From: Pyropia yezoensis
Taxonomy: Eukaryota; Rhodophyta; Bangiophyceae; Bangiales; Bangiaceae
DNA length: 64,000 nt
Direction of reading: 5' to 3'
NCBI GenBank assembly: GCA_009829735.1
Contig: CM020619.1
Location: 16,125,816 to 16,189,815 of the forward strand
The notes beneath the pieces were generated by a model. That model worked only from the letters and a program-made list of their open reading frames with translations. It had not been told where the DNA came from and ran no database searches. Shown in pieces: positions 20,302 to 32,150 of the stretch (position 1 is the stretch's first letter; each line of letters begins with the position of its first letter). Position numbers and translations under genes: made by a program.

Positions 20302-22017
20302 TCAGTGGGAAAAAAAAAACCCGGCGATGAAGCCCGGGAAAAAAAAAAGCATGACGTACGCCTGCCCTACACTGCCTCCCTGAGCACGTCCTCCAGCATT
20401 CGCTGCAGGTACGCGGGCGGTTCCAGAAGCCGCTCCCGCAGCAGCAGTGCGGGGAGTTGTCACAGGCAGGTCCACATCCAGGGCGTCGATGGCGTCCTGG
20501 GCTTTGGCCACTTTTGTGGCCATTGAGCGCGTCCCCCGGGAAGGTGGCCGCTCGCCCCGGCTGGGGCCAGAACTGCCAGCAGCGGCCGCACTCCCCGTGC
20601 CGGTACGCACTAGCGTGATGTCGAACGACGGCGCGACGACACCGGCTCCCTGACTCTCAGCGCGCTCGGCGAAGACGGGCTCCGCCGACGCCCTCCCCAG
20701 GTCCATCGCCAGCTTCAGCATCGTGGAGTGGAACTCGATCCCCTCCAGCGTGCCCCTGTTCTCAAGGCGCGAGAAGAAGTCGATAGCCACCTTACGGCTT
20801 TCCAGACGGTACGCCGCCTCGGCCAGGGCTGCCTTGTTTGCCATGGAGTCCGCTACGCTCAGCATGGCCTTGTTTGATGTGTTCAGCGAGGCCTCAAATT
20901 CATCCTCCTTCTTCTCCCCGTGCGCTGCGCGCTTCGCAGCTTGCCGCCCCAAGGGCCGGCCTTGGAGCCCGTCGTACTTATTCCGCTTTCGCTTGCCTTT
21001 TCCCTTGCCTTTCTCTTGGCCGCCGTCGGCGGGTGCACTCTGAGACTCAGTGTCGTAGTCCGACTCTTCCTCGTCCTCAGCATTGTCAATGAGCAGGCGT
21101 TCCATCTCAGGGTTGGCGGACGCGCCGCTCCACTTGTCCATACCACGCAACACCTGCCAGCACGGTTGCCAACTCTCTCGCACGAGGCGTGCACGGCGCA
21201 CCTGCGCACTCTTGCCTTGCTCCTTGAGCACCTTCTCGTAGTCCACGTTCTTCTGCTCGGCAGCGTAGGCACTCGTTGCAGTGTACAAACACCGCGCCGC
21301 GCGCAGCACAGACTCCTCGTTCATGTTCCCCGACAGCCGCGTGCTAGCAACATTGTAGAAATGCGCAAAGCGCTGGCAGCAACGACCAATGTTGCGCTGA
21401 AACTCGTTCTTGGCCGACGTTGGCGGGCGATTACTCCACCGACCGCGCATTTCAAACGATGTCAGCTTGGGTGGCGTGCGGCGAACAAACGCGAACCAGA
21501 TGCTAGACCACGGAGCGGGCGCCTGCTGTCCCGTCCCAACGCATGCATCTTTCGTGCACTGCCCGTACGCCTCACAAAGCGCGACGAGCTCAGGGGTGGT
21601 CCAGACTCTGCCCTTGCCAGCCTTCTTGTTATTCTTGCTTTTCCCGGGCCCACCACCGCCAGCCATCACCTCCTGCACAGAAGCGTTGTCAGGCGTCTGC
21701 GCAGCACCAGAGGGCGGCGGACCGTCATGCCTTGCCTCGCCAGCCGCAGAAGGTGAGGCACTCACACGCCCTGCTCCACAAACTGCAGGGGGCAATGGAC
21801 GAGCAGTATCTGCCCGCCCAGCAGCACGAGGAGACGGAGCCGCAGGCCCAACCCCACCATCAGCAGGGGGCGACGGAGCTGCACGTCCTGCCCCGCCACC
21901 ACACCGGGACCCCCCAACACAGCGGGGAGCATTAGCAGGTCCAACCGCAGCGCTTGCGCCTCGCGCCTCTGCCGCCGCAAAGACTGCTCGGGCCCGTGCC
22001 GTGTTTTTGATCTGCAT
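20302..22017 (-). CDS. Harbinger Myb/SANT-like (trihelix) accessory protein
   Basis: A 571-residue frame with a Pro/Ala-rich N-terminus. From ~MAGGGGPGKSKNNKKAGKGR comes a Myb/trihelix-like domain: VWTTPELVALCEAYGQC, WSSIWFAFVRR, MRGRWSN, FQRNIGRCCQRFAHFYNVAS, RLSGNMNEESVLRAARCLY. This is the arrangement of the DNA-binding partner of PIF/Harbinger transposases, which brings transposase to the nucleus and to element ends. An acidic block, a basic block (KGKGKRKRNKY) and a C-terminal helix region around FFSRLENRGTLEGIEFHSTM follow. The last ~20 residues run over T/A tracts at 20310-20349 and are probably not genuine. The partner transposase converges from the left. Confidence 0.75.
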   Translation of the reverse strand: MQIKNTARARAVFAAAEARGASAAVGPANAPRCVGGSRCGGGAGRAAPSPPADGGVGPAAPSPRAAGRADTARPLPPAVCGAGRVSASPSAAGEARHDGPPPSGAAQTPDNASVQEVMAGGGGPGKSKNNKKAGKGRVWTTPELVALCEAYGQCTKDACVGTGQQAPAPWSSIWFAFVRRTPPKLTSFEMRGRWSNRPPTSAKNEFQRNIGRCCQRFAHFYNVASTRLSGNMNEESVLRAARCLYTATSAYAAEQKNVDYEKVLKEQGKSAQVRRARLVRESWQPCWQVLRGMDKWSGASANPEMERLLIDNAEDEEESDYDTESQSAPADGGQEKGKGKGKRKRNKYDGLQGRPLGRQAAKRAAHGEKKEDEFEASLNTSNKAMLSVADSMANKAALAEAAYRLESRKVAIDFFSRLENRGTLEGIEFHSTMLKLAMDLGRASAEPVFAERAESQGAGVVAPSFDITLVRTGTGSAAAAGSSGPSRGERPPSRGTRSMATKVAKAQDAIDALDVDLPVTTPRTAAAGAASGTARVPAANAGGRAQGGSVGQAYVMLFFFPGFIAGFFFSH

Positions 22018-22113
22018 GATAATGGCAGCCCGCGCCGCGGCTGCGCCAGCTCCCCCACTGATTGCAATGGCATTATCAGTGACAGCCTGCCTCGCCCTGG
22101 AAGCGCTAGTGTC

Positions 22114-22788
22114 TTAAGCCACTCGCTTGGCGGCCGCCGCGCGGGCTTCGTCCTTCACCTCGTCGTACCGTGTCATAGAGACCTGCGACGTGTCAGCAGC
22201 CGAAGGGGCGCCACTGCGTAAGCCGCTGCGCCCACCACCGTATGTACCGCCGCGCCCGTCGCATCCGCGCCCACATCCGCGAGCACGAGCACCACCTCGG
22301 CCAGTCACTGGTGCTGGGGCGAGTGACGTGCTTGCTGGCGTAGCAGGGAAGCCGGGGGGGGCTCGTGCACGAGCTGGGGTGGCGGCGTGGTTGACTGCGG
22401 GGGCGGGGGCGGCGTAGGGGGAGGCGCCACCAGACGAGGCACTGGCCCTGCGACGGCAGCCACAATGTTGGCGGCGTAGCTCTCGGTAGGAGATTCCATG
22501 TCGCCGGGTGCGTTGCGGGGAGCTCTCAAGACAAAGGCTGCACCAGCAAGGGGGCAAGGGAGGCGGTCCTGCCACGCTGGGCAGCAGCGCCCAATGAAAT
22601 CCGGGCGGCGCCGCCTCGGCTTGAACGCTCAGACCGGCTGCTGCTGCAGTTACCGCAGGTTGAGGGATTGAAGATGCGAGGCTCAGTGCGGGCGGTAGTG
22701 CAGACAGAGGTAGGCCTGAGTTGTTGGGAGGGCTCAGCGTAGTGGCAGGATGACACCGTAGAGGCCCTGTCGTCGTCGGGGTTGGCAC
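22114..22788 (-). other. Open frame in phase with the Myb-like gene, ended by TAA
   Basis: Same frame as 20302-22017, separated by one stop at 22114-22116. The near-stop part (TSQVSMTRYDEVKDEARAAA) looks protein-like and continues past the stop as DTSASRARQAVTDNAIAISG. The 5' part is low-complexity, and a competing frame with MESPTESYAANIVAAVAG begins near 22497. It may be the broken N-terminal extension of the Myb-like protein. Confidence 0.3.
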
Positions 22789-22799
22789 CGCACGACCTC

Positions 22800-25430
22800 T
22801 GGCGATCTCAGGGACTCTCCACGAGGCCCATACACTGGAAAATTTGCAGGTGTCATGTGCGTCGATGTCATGCCGACAACGTTGAGCCCTTCATTGCCGA
22901 CCACAAGGCGTTGTGTGCACGTGTCCCAGGAAGGCAACGGATATGCGAGTTATGCGAGTTAAACTCAGCCCGCCAAGGCTGCACTCGGTGCATAATCTTC
23001 AGATTAACGTTGATTCTGTGAGAGCCGTCCAATAATTCAAGTCATGGCTGTGCGGTTGGAGCGATTCAAGTGGGCATCAAAGAGGCCTGTGGGACGGATT
23101 TGGGCGTCTCTCAGCGCCTGGCCTTTTGAGTTTCGGTCAAAAGACAGAGTTTTGGTCATCGCTTCATTGCTTCTGCGTGGAGGGCCACGAAGCGCCGACG
23201 AGACCGCTTGAAGGCGAAGCTATCGTGTTTTGGGCATGTAGCCCATGTCTCGACCTCAAGTACATTGCGGTCAAGAGCACCCCCGATAGTCCAGGTACTA
23301 TCGCGATAGCCGCGCCAATGAGATGCTCGCACGTGGCACACGTGGCGTTCTAAAATGACCATTTCAGACATTTAGTCTCACGTTGGTGGGCACCCCTTAT
23401 CCCCTGTCAAGATACAAGCCCGATTTTGGGCAGATCTCTTGCTTCGTTGTGCAAATTCGTACTCTGCTCGAACACAAAAATGAACGGCTCGAGCAGAACT
23501 TTGCTTTTCTGATCGAGAGGATGGGCTGAGGCCCAAGAATCTCCACGAGGATGACCGACACGACGGCCGCTGTCGGTGTTCTGTCAACCAATGACAACAG
23601 CGGTGGCGCTGCTGTTCGCTGGACCGAGCGTTCCATTAATCAGAATTCACGTTGTAGATGTCGTGCAAGGCGGAGAGATTTTTCCGCGCAGACCCGCGAA
23701 CGCTGTCGTCGCGCAGGTTTTTACTTAACCTGTGCGAGAGTTTGCGCGACATTTAAACGCGTTTGTGGAAACATTGCTCACATGCGTAGCGATGGTCGGT
23801 CGCTTCTTTGCGCTTCACGAGAGTGCTATTCTCAACCGAGCGCTTCTGGTCATACCAAGGGAGGTGGTGACCACCAATCGCCCGAGCTGTTATGGGCAAA
23901 AAGCAAGAGACGGGGGTAAAAGCGGCTTCTATGATGCCTTGAGGGGGGGTCGATGCAGGTTTTATGCAGGTTTTTGCTCGAGAATTTCCCAAAAAAGCAA
24001 GAAACGTTTGACAGGCGAAAAGCAGTGCTGCGCAGCCGATTTGATTTGCAACTGCGTGCGCGACCCGTAGCACGTGCCCTGCATCGCGGCCTCAGAGCAC
24101 CTCCACCAATGGAGCGTATACGCCAAAAGCCAAGTACGTGGCAGCCGTTTCAGCGGTTTGGCTTTCGCTCTTACTGGAGGGCCGTGTGAGGCTCCAAATT
24201 TAAGGTCACATCACATTTCTTAATCGCTCTCGATACCACCTTAACGGACCTCTAGAGCGCTCGAGTTCATGGCTTTCAACGGCAGCGGGGCCAACACCCG
24301 AGCCAATCGAGCCTTTTTGGCTTGGTGTTTTGGCTCTTGGCTAAACTCCGAGCCAACCTGCGCCAATCAAAAGCGTGACCCGTGGCGCGCAGACGGTCGT
24401 GAGGCAGTGGGTCCTCTGGCACACGACCAGCTGCCAGCAACGCGTTATAGAAAGGCCTGACGTTGACCTCTCGGTCTTCCCTGCTGAGGATTTAGAGGTT
24501 CCATACGGAGGACTACGGCCTCTAGTGGCTCCTGGCGGAGCGTTATTGAAGTATGACGCGTTTTGCGTTGGATTCTCGGTTGGAATAGCCGTTCAGAGTC
24601 GCCCACGTGGCGCCACGTGTCTCGTTTGGATTGGCCTTTGGTTCCATTCGTGGAGATTCTCTCAGGGCCACTAGAACGCCATTTTCCCCGTCATGCACTG
24701 CACGATTCCCCCGCTGCACCCCCCCCCAGCAGGGGAAGCGCCGGCGAGACCCAATTTTTGGAGGGGAGCATGAAAAGGACCTTTTCCAGCTGGTTGTGAA
24801 TAGCGCTTTGCTCTCCGACGCTTCTCGCACCAATGATCACCCTGAGCCATCTGGGCCATGTCGTAAAAAACGTGCATTCGTGCATGCACTCCGCTCCCGC
24901 TTTGCACGGTTTTTGACTTCATGCTGCTTAAAATCGAAACACGTGCAGGCAATGCGCGACTCCCTGCATCAGATCCCGTGCATTAATGCATGACCATGCA
25001 GCACACGTGCATGCCTACAGCTCATGATCCAAACCTCGCCGAGCTTCCTTCGAGCAACTCACGTGCCCCACCTGCGGTGCGTGCTCAGTAGCATACCTCA
25101 GCAGGCTTCTGCAGTCGAGCGACTGTATTCTTCCCGAGTCAAGCCATCTCCATCGCACGGTCAGTGCCCGCACGGGCACGCTTGGTGATCGCTTCATGCA
25201 GCATCCACCGCATGCATGCAGTATTTTACGGCTCAAAATGTCGAGAATCGTGCACGCCAAGAGGGACAACGTGCACCCACGGGACGAATTCGAGCCCCTT
25301 CCACAACCGTGCGCGGCCGTACCAGCACGCGTTGACAGGCCCGAACACGAAGAAACGGCCCGCGCCCCGTCGTCGCGGCGGCGCTGATCAGCATGCCCAC
25401 GTTGCCGTTGGCCCGACGGGAGGAGGTATA
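22800..25430. other. AT-richer intergenic DNA without recognised genes
   Basis: Holds a small palindrome GATAGTCCAGGTACTATC (23285-23302) and G-box-like CACGTG cores (for example 23332-23348, 24603-24618). The composition is like 15.6-16.2 kb. No frame gives a recognisable protein. Confidence 0.45.
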
Positions 25431-26098
25431 GCCTACAGCAGCTCAACGACTCCTCCGCAGCGTTGCCGTCTTCGGCTGGGCGGAGGAAAGGCACGAGGGA
25501 GGGAGCGCCGCTGCCGTCAACCCCGACGTTACCGGCGGGACACCTAAGGCGCCCACCTCTGCCGCCGGCGAACTCTGCTCGGTGGCACCACCGGCTGCCA
25601 CGTACGATGCGGGGTCGCGGCAGCAGCGGCCGCCGCCGGCAGACCAGTCCGCAGCGCTCGCAAGCAGCCACGAGGCGACGTAGGCCACGGCCGTCATCGG
25701 CGCCTGGCGGTCCTCCACGCGCTGGTCTCCACCAATCCGTAACGCAGCAGCCACCATTTGCCCCGCCGTGGCAGAGGCCGCAGACTGGGCGAAGGCGAGG
25801 ACGTCACCGCCCCAGTCTGCACCCCCGCCTGCCCCCCCCCGTCGCCGCCGCCGCCGCTCGTCATCCCGCCGCCACTGCCGCTGGCGATCCCGCCGCGGCC
25901 ACTACGACCCCCGCCCACGGTCACCTTTACATCGACCATATTCTCTGTAAAGTTCACCAGCTTATACGAGTCCCCGTGCCACAATCCCCACCCCGCCCGC
26001 ACAGCCTGTCTCGTCACAGCCCTACCTACCAACAGCCCCGTCAACTCGGACTCGGACGCGTCCACGGCGTTAAAGAAGAGCACTTCCGTCCCAAGCGC

Positions 26099-27815
26099 CT
26101 AGGCGGCAACCATCCGCTTTGTTTCTCCGCTGCCGTCACTGGCAGTCGCCGCGTCGGCCGACAGGCCGTCTCCTCCGCCACCGGCCGGCGTGTTTGCCCC
26201 TTGTGCCTGCTCCGAGAGCTCTTGACTGCTGCACTCGCTCAGATACAAGGCTTGTAAATCACGAATCGCCACGTTCCCGGTGCCGACAGAAGTTGCCGTA
26301 GCGGCATCCAGAAACCAATTCCACCCTTGCGAGTGCAGGTCATTGTGGAGGACGACCCACCGCATCACGCAGATCATGAACAGGTCCAGCTCTTGGACCC
26401 GCCTTTTCTCGCCACAGAGACCCCTCCACTTGTTGGTGGACTGGCAGCCGTCCTTCAGCCTCTGGGGCACCTGTGCGGGAGGCGCATGATCGTTTATGAC
26501 GAATGCGGTGTTCCAGTCAAGGATCTTGATCTCAACTTTGTCGTTGTACAGCCGCCAAGCAATGGGAGAGATGTGTAGGTCCCCGTGCACGACACCAGCG
26601 GCATGCAGCTGAGACACCACTTGATTGACTGACCCGACAAATACGTGCGCAACTTTCCAGTCGGCGGGCGCGGACAGATTGTAGGGCGGGTCTGCCTTCG
26701 TCAGGTCGGGGATGATCACGTCCATCGAGGCGGGGTTGGGTAATTACGTACGCTTGACGGCACAGAACCCCAAGAGAAAGCAGATGCTGTCCCGTGGGCC
26801 GACACGATTCAGGCGCGATAAGACGCTCATGACGTGCCTTATCGACTCGTCCATCGTTTCCAAACCCGGAGCGTGACGCAGTTCAGCTTGCAGTACAGAG
26901 TCTCCTGAAACGACAGCACGTCCAAGTCACCTGCGTTTGCCGCGCGTGAGGTAGCTTCTTTGACAAGCCGCATAGTGTTCTGCAAGTGTGTGCGCGTAAG
27001 GGAATAGTAGACATCTGCCAGGCGAGCATGGTCAGGGTGTTTCAGGTCCAGCTCCTCGCTCATGACGATGCTCATGAGAAGACGCCCGCCAGCGATGAAG
27101 ACGGCGCCAAACTGCACGATCTTGCCTGTGGCCACGTCCCCCGGCACGATGGCGTCCTCCGCTTGTAGGCCCCGCATCATTCAGCCCACAGCAACACAGG
27201 ACCCGCATGCTCGCGCCTGCGGAAGAGCCTCCATGCAGAAGTAGGTTGACTCCTTGTACTCCCGCACGCGAAGGGGCACATAGTCATCGCTATACACCTT
27301 GAAGCCGCCGATGCTGTCCGCCTTCGAAACCGCCGTCGCATAGACCACCGGCAATTTTAGCTCCGACAGCGGCGCCTGCTTGCAGACCTCTTTGCCCTCA
27401 GCTCGGTACAGCCGGTGCAGGAAGTTCACAACAACAGGGTCCACCGCGACATCGCTGTCCTTGGCAGTCTAGACGACCACGGCCATGCGGGTATTGATCA
27501 GCACGCCGGCAATCAATAGTGGCTGAGCAGCATCTGTGGCATCTGTGCCAACGCACGATCAGGTACTAGCGCCCGCCATGCACGCTCGTCGCTCGTCGGG
27601 TCAATGGACATGTACGACAGTGCCGTAGGCCCACCCTTCCCGCCTCTAGAGGCAACTTCATCAGCAAAAGACAGGGGTTGCTTGGGCTTAGATACAACCA
27701 TGACGTCGGCTCTATCAGCCGCAGCCGCGACATGCGAGGGGCGTAGTGGCCGGGTCTGACGTAGATCCCGCACCTCCTGCTGCAGCTTGCGACCTTCGGC
27801 TTGTTGCTGGGTCAC
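26099..27815 (-). pseudogene. Kinase-like gene remnant (HGDLH type), broken into several frames
   Basis: Pieces in order on the minus strand: 27815-27513 (heptad-like start, then LSFADEVASRGGKGG); 27444-27181 (DPVVVNFLHRLYRAEGKEV, YVPLRVREYKEST, FCMEALPQA); an in-frame TGA at 27181-27183; 27180-26839 (GKIVQFGAVFIAGGRLLMS); then a shifted frame 26725-26099 with HAAGVVHGDLH and IKILDWNTAFVI. HGDLH and LDW correspond to the catalytic-loop Asp and the metal-binding Asp of aminoglycoside-kinase/CRN-type kinase-like folds. The Asn expected after HGDLH is absent (ISPI). I cannot name the family firmly. Several breaks argue for decay, although homopolymer errors may contribute. Confidence 0.42.
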
Positions 27816-28129
27816 GGCATCAAATGGGTCACGGGCATGGACACCTATGGACTGGATAAGCCGATAGTGCCCCGCATAGCTTCGTTGATGGAGCGCGATG
27901 TCTGTGAGCCTGACGAAATCGCGGCTTGCTTTTTACTGCCTAGCCGCCAAGAAAGCCCGGGCCTCTAGTAGATTTATGTGCGCGGCCCGCAACTCGCCAA
28001 GCGCAGAAATAGCGGCTGCTTTACTGCGTGCCTCTTCAGCGCACTTCAGCTGGTCACGCTTCAAGGCAGCGTCGGCAGCGGCTTCAACAGCGACTAGTGT
28101 ATGGCAGACAAACGCCAGTTCCGCAATTG

Positions 28130-29100
28130 CGGCGGTTTCAGTTGCGGCCGGCTCCGCACCAGCATCGACGCCGGCGACGGGGGTAACGTCGTCCGTGGCG
28201 ACGGGCAGCCGGCGTCGGAGGCGGCGGCGGCGGCAGTTATGGGGCGGGGGCCAGCCAGCAGGACCAGCGGCTGCGGCAGCGGCCAGAAGAAAGTAACCAG
28301 CCGACAGCGGCGAGGCCAGCCACGAGCCGGCGGTTGCGACCCCGGCGTCCGGCCGGCGGCGGGAGTGGCAGCGGCAGCAGCGGGGGGGGTGCGGGAGAGT
28401 GGCGGCTACGAGCCGGCGGCGGCAGCGGCGACGGCGGCGACAGCGGCGACGGCTACGGCTCCGGAAGGAGGGCGACGAAAAACACGTGGCAAAAGCAGCG
28501 GCGGCCAGCCAGCCGCGGTGGCAGAGGCGGTGGGAAAGCGGCAGCCAGCCGGCAGTGACGGCGGTGGCGGCGGCAGCGGGAAGGTGGGGGCAAGCAGACA
28601 GCGGCGGGCGCTGCGACCGGCGGGCCGCGGCACCCAAGCAGCGGCCTTAGCAGTGACGAAGGCGGTTCGGGGGTGATGGCCAGCCAGCGGCGGCCAGCTG
28701 AGTCGTCGTCGGAGGCGGCGTGGGTGCGGCGGCCAGCAGACAGCGGATACCGCATCAGGTGGGAGGCGGCGGCCAGTCCGTGGCGGCGATGAGGGCGGCG
28801 GGGGGAGCGACCAGCCACGAGGCGATGGACAGACGGCGGCGACGGCGGCGGCGGCGAGCCGGCGGAGGACAGGCGGCAGAGGTGGTGGCAGTGGGGCGGG
28901 GGCAGTGGCAAGCCGGTGGCGGCGGCGACAGCAACGGCGGTGGGGCGCCGGCCAGCCGGCTGCGGCGGCGGCAGCAGCGAAGAGGCAGCGACCTGCAGGG
29001 CCCGCAGACGTGGCGGGGGGGCGACCGCCAGACAGAAGTGGTATTAAGGGCGGTGTGTAGGCGAACGGAGGCCGGTTTCGGCGATTGTGTCGGCCGGCGG
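28130..29100. repeat. CGG/CAG-rich low-complexity tract
   Basis: Dominated by short GGCGGCAGCGG-type variants with GCCAGCCGGC interruptions, open in most frames. No reliable gene. Confidence 0.5.
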
Positions 29101-29154
29101 CGGGTGGTCAGATGGCGGCGTGTGGTCAGATGGCGGCGGGTGGTCAGATGGCGG
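29101..29154. repeat. 18-bp tandem repeat, three copies
   Basis: CGGGTGGTCAGATGGCGG at 29101, 29119 (one change) and 29137. Confidence 0.85.
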
Positions 29155-29952
29155 CGGGAATGCGGCGGCCAGCCGGCGGGGACGACAGCGGCGGTGGCGG
29201 GCGGTGGGTTGACCGCGGAGACGGCCATGCTGTATTCCAACAGATAAGAGCTACTCGCACCGGCCGACCGTAACCGCATCCCTAACCGTATTCGGGCTTA
29301 CCAATTGTGAGCGATAAGGTTACGGGGAGATAGTGCGCACGAACCGCGCAAAACGTAACCATATTCTGTACAGTTACAGTTTCGGCAGCTGTACTCCACG
29401 CCAGAATACGGAGGGCTGGCGCGCCCGCAGTATTCAATTCATGATCACTTGAAAGGGCTCAAAATGAGACGTCGAGCCACAATTGGTACTTTCTTCCGAC
29501 GGATGGGCGGAGAGCATCGCAGACACGCTCCGTTTCCGCTTGCAAAACGGGCACCTGTCGCTGTCTCTTACCCTTCACCCACCCATCCCCCCTGCTGTCA
29601 TCGATCCACTCCCATTCAGCGCAGAGCCCGATTCACGATTTTCTCACGTACGGAATCGACTTACATGCCACTTCATATGACGGTGGTCTCAACAGCCGTT
29701 TTCTGACTTGGCGAAGGGCCCAAGTCGAGACACCTCTCGGAGGTCTTCCGGATCCTGAGTCGGAGGCCAGTGTCGGAGCCTGAAAATGCGACGACTTGTT
29801 TGAAGACTGTGCATCTGATTTGAACTGCGAGACGCTCGCTCGCTGGACGGGCAGCCGCTGTCATCAACCAGTGTGCCGCGCGCACTCGTTCGCCGGCCCC
29901 GCCTCTTCCGGTCCCCCCCAGTTGATTTGGCCATCATCCTTGCGCCGGCTGT

Positions 29953-29953
<1 letters not shown>

Positions 29954-29984
<31 letters not shown>
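29954..29984. repeat. Poly-C tract of 31 bp
   Basis: Uninterrupted C run, one of about eight runs of 20 or more C or G in this window. Confidence 0.9.
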
Positions 29985-30059
29985 TGCACCATATTGCGGT
30001 GTGCTGACCCTGTGCAGTTGCATTTGCGTGATGACCCATCTTCTGGGCGATGCCCTGGA

Positions 30060-30820
30060 GCGTCTGTAGGCAGCTGGAGAGCAAAATCACGAGCTCCGGA
30101 AGCTTGCCAATATGCTTTCCGTGGAGAAGGGGGCCCTCGGCCTGAGCTCCGTTGCATCCGACGAGACACTGGGGGCGTACCTTGTAAGGTTGGTGGGGTT
30201 GCTCCACGCGACGGAGCCCAGTGTTAGCGGCCAGTGGAGCAATATCAAGAGCGTTTTTGATAAAATTTCATCGGCGTTGCGGCCGGGTGCGGTGCGGGGG
30301 GGCAATGGCACGAGCTGCTCGAGATAGCGGAACTGGCCGACCTCACAGATATCTGTGGCCAGGGAAACCGGACTGCACCGCACGCTCGACACCTTTTTGG
30401 GCTCTTTTATAGGAAGAGCATTGAGAGTGGCTCTATCTTCCGACATGTGCGGAATACCCCGGCTCATTGTGATGAAGTCGTGGCGTTGGCTGAACCACAT
30501 GTTTCACGCGGCCGGCGCAGCCCTGAGGTTGTCTTGCCGGCCTGGTGCTTGTTTGCTGCCCTGGTCCGCTTGCGCAGGGAGGGCGGCAGCGGGTCCTCGC
30601 GAGAGCCGTGGACGTCGCCACGTCCACGTTTAGGAGGTTATGCACCCCGATCGTACATGATCTCTGCCTTGGCCTCCCTGCTCCCATGTGCCATGGGCCA
30701 GATGAGCGCCGGCAGATAAGCACGGACCTCTCCCGGCTGATGGGGGAGACCTTGACGGGGGGGCCGCGTCTATACGCTTTTCTTTGCGTTCCATTGACAT
30801 TTCCTTTTTCAGACTGACCG
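30060..30820 (+). other. Possible decayed coding sequence
   Basis: Protein-like translations pass from one frame to another: LSSVASDETLGAYLVRLVGL and QWSNIKSVFDKISSAL up to ~30327, then LEIAELADLTDICGQG and FGLFYRKSIESGSIFRHVRN in the next frame, then IVHDLCLGLPAPMCHG. Balanced composition unlike the GC-rich noise suggests an old gene or transposon fragment. No family recognised. Confidence 0.28.
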
Positions 30821-31886
30821 GATTGTAGCTCGAGAGCGACAGACGGGGGTCCTGGACCCTGGGTGGATGGACCCATACCCAGAGCAATACGTCTCGCACT
30901 GATACATCTCTTCTCTTACTGCTTTTGCTTCGATTGGTACAGTTGCGAGGCGGTTGATGGCTGCCACACACCGCTCTTGACCCCATTCGGAGAGCACAAA
31001 GAGGACTACACCAACGAAAATGCCACATCTTCGCTCCTTCTGTTGGCCATTTCGGGCACCTGTCGAATACGCTTCTATCTGGGATGGTTTTCGGGATCCT
31101 GTGGGGACTCAACCGTATGCGGCCGCCGTCGCCGCCACCACCAGCCGCCGTCGAAAGGTCAGATTGTGCTGTCGACGGCGACGTCGGCGACGACGGTGCC
31201 ACGCAATCCTCCGCAAAAAGCAATCCACGCGTTTAATTAAGGGGCCTGCCAACTAAAGGCCTCTCATTTTATGGCTGGCATGCCGTCGTCGGTCGATCTC
31301 CAAAAATGTCGCGATGTGCAAGAAAACGCACAGGAGAACATTGCCAAATTAAGCAGGGTCTGTTGGGTACGGCCCGCGATCGATCACTCAAACATGGCCA
31401 CCAGGGCACCCAGCCAGCTCTCACCAAGCATTGAGAGCCACTTCGGGGGTGCCGGATTCGCGTTCTATACTCACTTTTAGTACTCTTTTAGGGGAACACC
31501 CCCGCCCAGCGATCGGATCTAAACTAGCTTTTGCGTCGAGTCACGCCCCAACCTTCGGCATGGGCCAGCACGGCGACGTAAATAGGCCCTTTTTAGGCGC
31601 AGAGACTGTGAGTTGGGCCAGCGTTTGCGTCGCGCCACCTCCCCCCCCAGTCCACTTGCCAAAGCCTCTGTGAGTCACATCGCAAAGGCTCCGGATACTT
31701 GGACCTTACATTCCGCCTCGCCCCATGCCTTCTCGAAAGCATCTGTCAGCTGAAAAGACAAATACTCTGCTGTCGCCCTCCCAACGCCAGTGGATCATCC
31801 CGGTTCTGGCGCGCCACGCAACTCACGTCACGTTCCCATCCCCCAGGTGTGGTGCTCCCGCCCCCTCTTTCTTGCTGCTCGCTGTG

Positions 31887-32150
31887 ATGGACACCAATCC
31901 TCCTTCCTCGCCGGCCTCCTCGCCCGGTCGTGATGCAGGCTCCGCCTCGTCGCGCGTAAAGGTCACGGCCGCGAGCGCCACCTCATTGTCTGATGAGGAG
32001 ACCATTGATGACGCGGACGACAGCTCGGCCATTGCAGCAGCCTCCATCAATGTGCTGCACGGTAGAGGTCAGGGATGGGGAAGGGACGGACAAGGAGTGG
32101 TCGACGAGCGGGCGCGCCGTCAATGGGTTGCCGAGTGCGATCCCAGATGA
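31887..32150 (+). CDS. Small hypothetical acidic/Ser-rich protein
   Basis: ATG 31887 gives 87 residues, with a Ser/Pro-rich start (MDTNPPSSPASSPGRDAGSA) and an acidic segment (SDEETIDDADDSSA). This composition resembles the N-terminal tails of transposon DNA-binding proteins. No domain is seen, and it may be the 5' remnant of a larger gene. Confidence 0.25.
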   Translation: MDTNPPSSPASSPGRDAGSASSRVKVTAASATSLSDEETIDDADDSSAIAAASINVLHGRGQGWGRDGQGVVDERARRQWVAECDPR

